Positions 57,936 through 64,000 of a stretch of DNA of 64,000 bases are shown here, piece after piece (the first letter of the stretch is position 1; every line of letters starts with the position of its first letter). The stretch covers positions 1-64,000 of the forward strand of contig DIWU01000002.1 in NCBI GenBank assembly GCA_002428525.1, written 5' to 3'. The translations under genes and the position numbers were made by a program. Origin of the DNA: a bacterium UBP14_UBA6098 (GTDB lineage: Bacteria; UBP14; UBA6098). The notes under the pieces are model-generated. The model searched no databases. It was not told the DNA's origin and worked only from the letters and a program-made list of their open reading frames with translations.

Positions 57936-59519
57936 ATGACGAGTAAAATAGAGCGCTATTCGGAAGATAAGGTCTTTCAAGGGGAGTCGCGCGCGATTTT
58001 CGCCGTCGTTTTCGTCTGCGGGGTTTTACTTTTCGCCCCGATCCCCGGCATGAACGAGTTCGATTCGGCGGTCTCCGCGCTACATTTCGCCGACCGCGGA
58101 TGGATCTCCGGCGACTGGTATCTCGACCAGATAATCCCCTATCGCCTGCTGTTCAACTGCCTCGCGGGCCTTGCCGCGCGTGCAGTCGGTCTCGTTCCGG
58201 TGATAGTCCTCGGGCGGCTTCTGTGCCTCGCGGTCTTCGCCCTCGGCCTCGCGAAGATCGCCCTTCGGCTTCGCCTGAACCGGTTCGCGCTTTTCATCGC
58301 GATGTTCTATTTCCTCCAAAACCAGTCGCTTTTCGCGCGCGAATGGATGGTCGGCGGGTTCGAGGCGAAGGGCGTTTCCTACGCCTTTCTGATCTTGGCC
58401 TTGGGCCTTGCGATGGAGGGCAAACTCACGAAGGCCGGGCTTTTCGCCGGCCTCGCGACCTCGTTTCATGTTCTGGTCGGGCTTTACGGCACGGCTTGCA
58501 TCGCCGTGGCGGTTTTCGCGATCCGGGGAGAGTCCCTCGTGAGCGCCAAGCAAGTGATAACAGGAGTTTCCGCCTTTGCCCTCGGTGGGGTCTTCGGGTT
58601 GTTTTCGGTTTTCAGGGAGGTCTTCGGCGGCTCGTCGCAGGAGCTTGCGAGGGCCGCGGCTGAGGTCTATGTCCGCTATCGCGTCGCGCATCATGTCCTG
58701 CCCTCGCAGTTCGCAAACCACCTTTGGCTTCCGGCGGTTGCGCTCGTTTCGGCCTCGCTCGCGGCGCTTTTCATTTGGGTAAAGGATAAAAACCTGCGAT
58801 TTCTTCTGACGGCGGCCTTCGCGAGCCTCGGCCTGATCGCGGTCGGCACAATCGTCTATTTCAGCGGCCTTCATCACCTGCTTAAGTTCTACTGGTTCCG
58901 CTTTCCCGACAGCTTTCTGCCCCTGACGATCGCGCTCTCGGCGGCCTATCTTTTGAGCAGGCTGATAGAGATCGGCCGCTTCAAATGGGCGCGCTGGGCT
59001 GTTATCGGGACCGCGTTTGTTGTATTCGGGTTTGGAATATTCACCTTTGTGTGCAAAATAAAGGAGCATTCGGATCTTCGCGGCCAAAGACTCGCGCGGG
59101 TCGAGCCGGAGCTTTTCGAAGCGCTCGATTGGATTTCGAAAAACACCCCCGAGGGTTCGCAGTTTCTCGCAAGCCCGACGATCGAGGAGTTTTACTATCT
59201 CGCCGAACGGCCGGTCTTCGTCTCGCTCAAGCATTCGCCGCAGACCGACGAGTATATCGTCGAGTGGTTCGAGCGCGTGAAGTTATGCGCCGGCGGAATC
59301 GAGCCGCCCGAGGGCGGCGTTTTTGCCTATCGCGAATGGATGGAGGAGAGCTTCTATTCGCTTTCCGAGGATGATATTGCGGCAATAATTAGAAGTTATC
59401 CAATCGATTACATCTTGTATAAAAACGACTTGCCCTATCGGACTGTTTTCTCGAATGATATCTATCGTGTTTTTAAAACCGATATTCTATCCGAAAATAC
59501 ACAGCGAGGTGCCCTTTAG
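57936..59519 (+). CDS. Polytopic membrane protein, GT-C-like
   Basis: The 527-residue product has about ten hydrophobic helices over residues 20-370 and a soluble C-terminal part (LEALDWISKNTPEGSQFLASPTIEEFYYLAERPVFVS). The N-terminal loop contains NEFDSAVSALHFADRGWISGDWYL, with acidic residues near the first external loop, as in GT-C membrane glycosyltransferases or DUF6798-like proteins. A transferase in surface-polysaccharide synthesis is a reasonable guess given the sugar-phosphate transferase upstream, but not shown. G+C matches the chromosome, so it marks the return to core sequence after the cassette array. Confidence 0.65.
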   Translation: MTSKIERYSEDKVFQGESRAIFAVVFVCGVLLFAPIPGMNEFDSAVSALHFADRGWISGDWYLDQIIPYRLLFNCLAGLAARAVGLVPVIVLGRLLCLAVFALGLAKIALRLRLNRFALFIAMFYFLQNQSLFAREWMVGGFEAKGVSYAFLILALGLAMEGKLTKAGLFAGLATSFHVLVGLYGTACIAVAVFAIRGESLVSAKQVITGVSAFALGGVFGLFSVFREVFGGSSQELARAAAEVYVRYRVAHHVLPSQFANHLWLPAVALVSASLAALFIWVKDKNLRFLLTAAFASLGLIAVGTIVYFSGLHHLLKFYWFRFPDSFLPLTIALSAAYLLSRLIEIGRFKWARWAVIGTAFVVFGFGIFTFVCKIKEHSDLRGQRLARVEPELFEALDWISKNTPEGSQFLASPTIEEFYYLAERPVFVSLKHSPQTDEYIVEWFERVKLCAGGIEPPEGGVFAYREWMEESFYSLSEDDIAAIIRSYPIDYILYKNDLPYRTVFSNDIYRVFKTDILSENTQRGAL

Positions 59520-59576
59520 GTAAGTTAGCAAAAATACCGATTCTGCCCGTGATGAAAAAGTTTGTTTTTTTATCGC

Positions 59577-59604
59577 TTGACGAAGCTTAATTCATATATT
59601 TAAT
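59577..59604 (+). promoter_or_regulatory. Candidate promoter of the VWA surface protein
   Basis: TTGACG (59577-59582), a 16-nt spacer and TTTAAT (59599-59604). GGGGAGGGG precedes the ATG at 59653. Confidence 0.4.
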
Positions 59605-59652
59605 TATTATGTTAGATATTATCCACCCATTTGGATTATTGGGGAGGGGTTT

Positions 59653-62600
59653 ATGAACAGTCGTTATCTTTTAGTATTCATCATCTGCCTTTTCGCTGTC
59701 CTTACAACGACAGTCTTTTCACAGCCATTCGTTATAGAAAGTGCGACAGTTCGCGGCAAGGGCGCGAACGAGGTGCGTTTCATGCGCCCCGGTGCGGCCT
59801 TCGACGATTGGTGGTATGACGACATGGTCGAGTGCATTCACGATGTCGGTTGTGTCGATATCGTGTTTTGTGTCGATACCTCGGGCAGTATGGCCGGAAC
59901 GATCAACTCCCTTCAGGACGAGATCGACAGGTTCGCCTATGATATCGCCGCGGTGGGTTTCGATTACGCCTTCGGCTATATGCTTTATTCCGAAACGCTG
60001 AGTTTTCCTCACGGTTATGATTTAATCACCGATCTGGCGACATTTTCGGCCTTGTTGGACGAAGCCCGCTCCGGCGATGGCGGCTACGAGCATCATTCTG
60101 ACGCGATCTACGAAAGCATCGGGAATTTCCATTGGCGCGCCGGTTGCGAGCAAGTCGTTATTTTAATCACGGACGAGTGCGACGACGCAAGCACTGTGAC
60201 CCCGGCGACAACGATCTCAAGTATTCGCTCGTGGGGCGGAACGGTCTATGTGATGAGCGCGGACTGCGGCGATGTCGATGATTTTCGCGATTATTGCGAC
60301 ACAAGCTATGGCGCATGGTTCGATTACAGCACTTCCACTCTGACAGACATCTTCGACCAGATCGTCGATGATATCGCCGATATTGTCGAGATTGACATCA
60401 CGATCACCAACACCTCGGGAAGCACATTAAATCCTGTCGTAGCCGAGCTTGTCCCGGACTTTTGCATCGCGGTTGGCGACTCGCCGAATCCGCAAAGCTA
60501 CGGCCCGATTGCCAACGGCGCGAGCCACACCTATCTCTGGGACATCACAGAGATCCCCGGTTGCACAGGCTGGGGGGACTGTTTTATCATTCGAGTGTCT
60601 TCCGGGGGATATGTTGACTCGCTGGTCGGTTGTCTCTTTGTCGAGGACTGCGGATGCCCCGGCCCCGAGGCGAGATTCATCTGTCCCGAGGTCAGCGGAC
60701 TTTGGACAGCCTGCCAAGATCAATACATTGAAATCGAATACACCGGCTATATAGGCGTCGATCCGAATACTCTTTGTATTCGCGTCGAAGGAACAACTTA
60801 CTGTTATCCCTCTTCACCGAATCTTACGTGGACTCCCGGAGTCCGCGGCGGAAGGTTGCGTTTCACGCCCTCCGCGCCGGGATGGAGCCATTTGCAGGAG
60901 GTCAATGTCGCCTGCCTTTCCGGGCAGGATGCAACCGGTTGCCCTCAACTTTTCTTCCCCGAAACTGATTTCCAAGTCGATATCCATCCGCCGAAGCCGG
61001 TGTGGTGGGAGCATTTCCCCGCGACATGGATTCCGCCGAGTCCCGCGAGGCGCGAAGCCCGCGATGGTTCGGTTTCATGGTATCCTCCTTGCGGGAGCAC
61101 TCTCGATTCAACGGATCATATCATCATCGGCGCTTTGCTCTATGACGACGGTGTCGGGATGACCCCCTTGGACGCTATTCTCGCCGATTTCGACGCTACC
61201 GAACTCGGCTCTTTAGATTTTATGGGTCTTTGGTCGAGTTTAACCTCGATCCAGATAACTGTAAATGATATTCCTTTCATTCCCGGCGCGCCAATTCCCG
61301 GCCATTTCAGCAGACAGGTCGATCTCGATTATATGACTTATCTCCTCGATCCCGATTCGTGGTTCGGGGGATGGGCCGTCGCCTGCACTATACGCGCGGA
61401 CAGTGCCGGTATTCTCGGACTCGCTTTCTTAACCGGCGAGATCGAGGTCTGTCTAAAAGCGCACGATCTTGTCGAAGCCGAAGGCTGTATGCCTTGCGAA
61501 AACGACACCGAATGGTGTTGCACATATTACATCGCCGGCGACCTTCCGCTCATAGCCGATGCCGGCCCGGATAAATATATCTGTCTCGGAACAAGCACAA
61601 CAATCGGCGGAACACCTCCGGCCGGCGGCGGTGTCGAGCCATATACATATTCGTGGTCGCCTGCTACCGGGCTTTCGAACCCGAACATCGGGAATCCGAC
61701 GGCCTCACCGACGACTACTACAACCTATGTTCTTACTGTCACCGACGATGCGAGTTCGGTCGATCGGGACACTATGACTGTCTATGTCTCGGACCCGGTC
61801 GCCGACGCCGGCCCCGACACAACACTCTGCCCCGGAGGATCGGCACGTATCGGCGGTAGCCCCACAGCCTCCGGCGGCTTCGGAACATACACATATTCTT
61901 GGTCTCCCTCGTCCAGCCTTTCCGATCCAAGCATCGCAAACCCATGGTTCACCAGCAGTCCAAGCTGGGGCGACACCTCGATCACATACACCGTCACGAT
62001 TACCGACTCGCTCGGATGTATCGCTACCGATATGGTGACTATCACTATCGCACGCATTGCAGTCAATGCCGGCGCCGACCGGCGAATCTGCCTCGGGGTC
62101 TCCACGACCCTCGGCGGTTCGCCTACAGCCTCCGGCGGAATCGGGCCATACACATATTCTTGGACGGCAAATCCCCCCGGGACTGTTATTAGCGGTGAAG
62201 CAAATCCAGTAGTCACACCGACCGATACGACGACCTATATTATCACGGTCACCGGCGGAAGCCCATACTGCACCTCATACGACACAGTTGTTGTCTATCC
62301 GGTTCAGCCGGTGGCCGATGCCGGAAGGGACACGGTCGTCTGTTCCGGCGAGCCGATCTATATCGGCGGTTCGCCGACCGCTTCGGGAAGCGTGCCGCCA
62401 TACACCTATATTTGGAGCACAATTCCGCCGGGCTTCAGTTCACTCGACCCCAACCCCTCGATTAGCCCGAACTCTACGACCATGTATGTCGTGCAGGTGA
62501 CCGATTCCATCGGCTGTGTCGATTACGACTCCGTTTTGGTCGAGGTTTCGGCCTCGCCCTATGGCTGGGTTGTTCGGCCGTTCCCGTGCGGACTCATCAG

Positions 62601-64000
62601 CTCATGCGAATATCAGTCGATAATCTGGGATGTTGTCGATTCGACAACCGCAATTGATCTTAGTTCTATCGAATTGGTCATCGATGGAATGATGCTTGGC
62701 TATACCTCACCCGGCGTCACTGTCACGACCTTTGGAGATACCACTCGAATCGAGTATATCCCCGCAGTTCCGTGGACGCACGGCTCGACTGTTAGGTTCG
62801 AGTTGGCCTATATCGCCAACCTGACCGGTTGCTACACAAGCGTTGCGGAATGCAACTTCATAGTCGATATCGAGCCGCCTATGCCCGACCCGCCCGTTCC
62901 GCCGGACGGCAGTGTGCTCTTCTCGACGCCCGATTCAATCGGAGTCTATATCTCAGACGCGCCCGCCGGAGTCGATCCGGCCTCGTTCGATCATATTACA
63001 ATCGAGGTGAACGGCCTTCCGGCAACGGGTTGGACATATTCGTGGTCGGGAGGATATTTATCGTTCCCGGGGCTTTCAGTGAACAGCGGCGACAGCGTGG
63101 TTATCTGCCTCGAAAATCTCTATGACGCGCCGACCTACGATTACTGCCCGCCGAACGACACGAGCTTCTGTTGGTGGTTTATGATCCTGCCCTGCGACCT
63201 CGAGATTGCCGCATTCCCCGACACCTTGCTCTGCGGCGGCGGCAATGTCGCACTCGGTGTGGATATCACCGGCGGAAGCGGCTTCTTGACTTACAGCTGG
63301 AGCCCGGCCACGGGACTGAGTAGCACGACTATTCCGAACCCGACCGCGATCATCGATTCTTCAATCAATTATATCGTAACGGTTTACGATGAATCGCTGG
63401 CCTGCTCTCAGCGCGACACCGTGACAATAATAGTTTCCGATCCGGCGGCCAACGCAGGCCCGGATGGCCTTATTTGCCCATTCAATGCTGTGCCGCTCGG
63501 TTGTGTTCCCGCGGCCACGGGCGGGTTCGAGCCCTATTCCTACGAATGGTTCGATCTCGTCGGATCACTGCTTTATTCGGAGGAACATCCCTCGCACAGC
63601 TTCGGCGCGACCGGCGAGAGCTTTGTCCTCCATGTGACGGACTCGCTCGGTTGCGAGGCTTGGGACACTGTCACATTCACAATCGGCTTCGAGGAGATGA
63701 CCTCGCTCGACCTGATTACGCCCGCACCCGGTGAGACATTGGCGGTTGGAGGAGTCTATTTCGAGTGGTCTGTCAGTCCGTCCGGAGGCTATCTTTACGA
63801 TTTCATTCTCGACGGCACAATCATATTCTCGCGTATCGATTCCTCGCATGTGACTGTCGATTTCCCCTGCGGCGAGTCGCATTTCTGGGAGATCCTCGCC
63901 TATAATGAATGCTTTGAAACCTATGTGTCTTGTGGCGAAACGACCACGACGGTCTTTATCGATACTGCCCTTTCCGGCAACCCGATTTTCTATACCGCCG
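59653..64000 (+). CDS. Giant secreted VWA/PKD-like repeat protein (3' end outside window)
   Basis: The frame is open to the end, giving at least 1,449 residues. A signal peptide (RYLLVFIICLFAVLTTTVFS) is followed by a von Willebrand A domain with the MIDAS motif DTSGS (D75-S79) at about residues 68-250. Then comes a Cys-rich region and PKD-like repeats from about nt 61560: ADAGPDxxxCxG, GGSPTASGG, PYTYSWS and TYxxTVTD, four copies in a row, with more near 63220-63700. Between are Ig-like units related to the protein at 1-3639 (shared phrase YDYCPPND and SWWF/CWWF ends). It is probably a cell-surface adhesin with a metal-dependent VWA head. Confidence 0.88.
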   Translation, partial: MNSRYLLVFIICLFAVLTTTVFSQPFVIESATVRGKGANEVRFMRPGAAFDDWWYDDMVECIHDVGCVDIVFCVDTSGSMAGTINSLQDEIDRFAYDIAAVGFDYAFGYMLYSETLSFPHGYDLITDLATFSALLDEARSGDGGYEHHSDAIYESIGNFHWRAGCEQVVILITDECDDASTVTPATTISSIRSWGGTVYVMSADCGDVDDFRDYCDTSYGAWFDYSTSTLTDIFDQIVDDIADIVEIDITITNTSGSTLNPVVAELVPDFCIAVGDSPNPQSYGPIANGASHTYLWDITEIPGCTGWGDCFIIRVSSGGYVDSLVGCLFVEDCGCPGPEARFICPEVSGLWTACQDQYIEIEYTGYIGVDPNTLCIRVEGTTYCYPSSPNLTWTPGVRGGRLRFTPSAPGWSHLQEVNVACLSGQDATGCPQLFFPETDFQVDIHPPKPVWWEHFPATWIPPSPARREARDGSVSWYPPCGSTLDSTDHIIIGALLYDDGVGMTPLDAILADFDATELGSLDFMGLWSSLTSIQITVNDIPFIPGAPIPGHFSRQVDLDYMTYLLDPDSWFGGWAVACTIRADSAGILGLAFLTGEIEVCLKAHDLVEAEGCMPCENDTEWCCTYYIAGDLPLIADAGPDKYICLGTSTTIGGTPPAGGGVEPYTYSWSPATGLSNPNIGNPTASPTTTTTYVLTVTDDASSVDRDTMTVYVSDPVADAGPDTTLCPGGSARIGGSPTASGGFGTYTYSWSPSSSLSDPSIANPWFTSSPSWGDTSITYTVTITDSLGCIATDMVTITIARIAVNAGADRRICLGVSTTLGGSPTASGGIGPYTYSWTANPPGTVISGEANPVVTPTDTTTYIITVTGGSPYCTSYDTVVVYPVQPVADAGRDTVVCSGEPIYIGGSPTASGSVPPYTYIWSTIPPGFSSLDPNPSISPNSTTMYVVQVTDSIGCVDYDSVLVEVSASPYGWVVRPFPCGLISSCEYQSIIWDVVDSTTAIDLSSIELVIDGMMLGYTSPGVTVTTFGDTTRIEYIPAVPWTHGSTVRFELAYIANLTGCYTSVAECNFIVDIEPPMPDPPVPPDGSVLFSTPDSIGVYISDAPAGVDPASFDHITIEVNGLPATGWTYSWSGGYLSFPGLSVNSGDSVVICLENLYDAPTYDYCPPNDTSFCWWFMILPCDLEIAAFPDTLLCGGGNVALGVDITGGSGFLTYSWSPATGLSSTTIPNPTAIIDSSINYIVTVYDESLACSQRDTVTIIVSDPAANAGPDGLICPFNAVPLGCVPAATGGFEPYSYEWFDLVGSLLYSEEHPSHSFGATGESFVLHVTDSLGCEAWDTVTFTIGFEEMTSLDLITPAPGETLAVGGVYFEWSVSPSGGYLYDFILDGTIIFSRIDSSHVTVDFPCGESHFWEILAYNECFETYVSCGETTTTVFIDTALSGNPIFYTA

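Noticed and set aside
58080..59234. Minus-strand open frame of 384 codons
   Set aside because: It is a shadow of the membrane-protein gene at 57936-59519; the composition is Arg/Glu-rich with no domain and no start signal.

Overview
The window reads as chromosomal DNA of an uncultured diderm bacterium with roughly 55% G+C. LptD, LpxA, SurA/PpiC-type chaperones and several predicted outer-membrane barrels indicate an LPS-type outer membrane. Secreted proteins with FlgD-like or CHU_C-like C-terminal modules, a choice-of-anchor-J-like domain and a Big_5 'PPGGPEDKSPPQ' lipoprotein resemble members of the FCB superphylum (Bacteroidota, Fibrobacterota and related candidate phyla). I cannot place it more precisely from sequence alone.

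Layout. 1-3639 is the 3' part of a large Ig-repeat surface protein, followed by two small membrane proteins. 5115-8413 (-) is a barrel protein, an amidohydrolase and purN. 8541-9660 holds tRNA-Glu, a VOC protein and a lipoprotein. 9729-13603 (-) is a barrel-like protein plus uvrC, which runs in frame into an NlpC/P60 lipoprotein. 13991-20888 is valS, three parvulin-type isomerases and yjbQ. 21624-24679 is an ECF sigma/anti-sigma-like/Spy-like envelope-stress module. 24683-25532 (-) is acyP, a LOG-like protein and tRNA-Pro. 25880-35373 holds radA, a secreted protein, lptD, HU, nifS and a Big_5 lipoprotein. 35492-46462 is the translation/RNA operon rimP-nusA-infB-DUF503-rbfA-nrnA-truB-ribF-rpsO-pnp-lpxA. 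Then come rpmB, a 944-residue surface protein, a sugar-phosphate transferase, a 21-bp minisatellite and a lone hicB.

The most unusual part is 53451-56546, directly downstream of urocanate hydratase (hutU). The 3' end of hutU is repeated five more times (48-95 bp in most copies, 28 bp in the last). Each copy lies at a junction between small gene cassettes: a HEPN-domain protein, four different hicBA toxin-antitoxin pairs, and a pentapeptide-repeat potassium-channel protein. The four hicBA units are regularly spaced (508-580 bp). The copies differ in sequence and encode alternative HutU C-termini, so hutU looks like a recurrent landing site for toxin-antitoxin cassettes. No integrase is visible in the window.

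Other notable points are two copies of a nested-palindrome element with conserved 10-bp outer arms (13653-13828 and 25609-25824), each between divergent promoters, and four good promoters whose predicted start sites lie within 0-2 nt of the ATG, suggesting leaderless mRNAs. The window ends inside another giant secreted protein (VWA plus PKD-like repeats).
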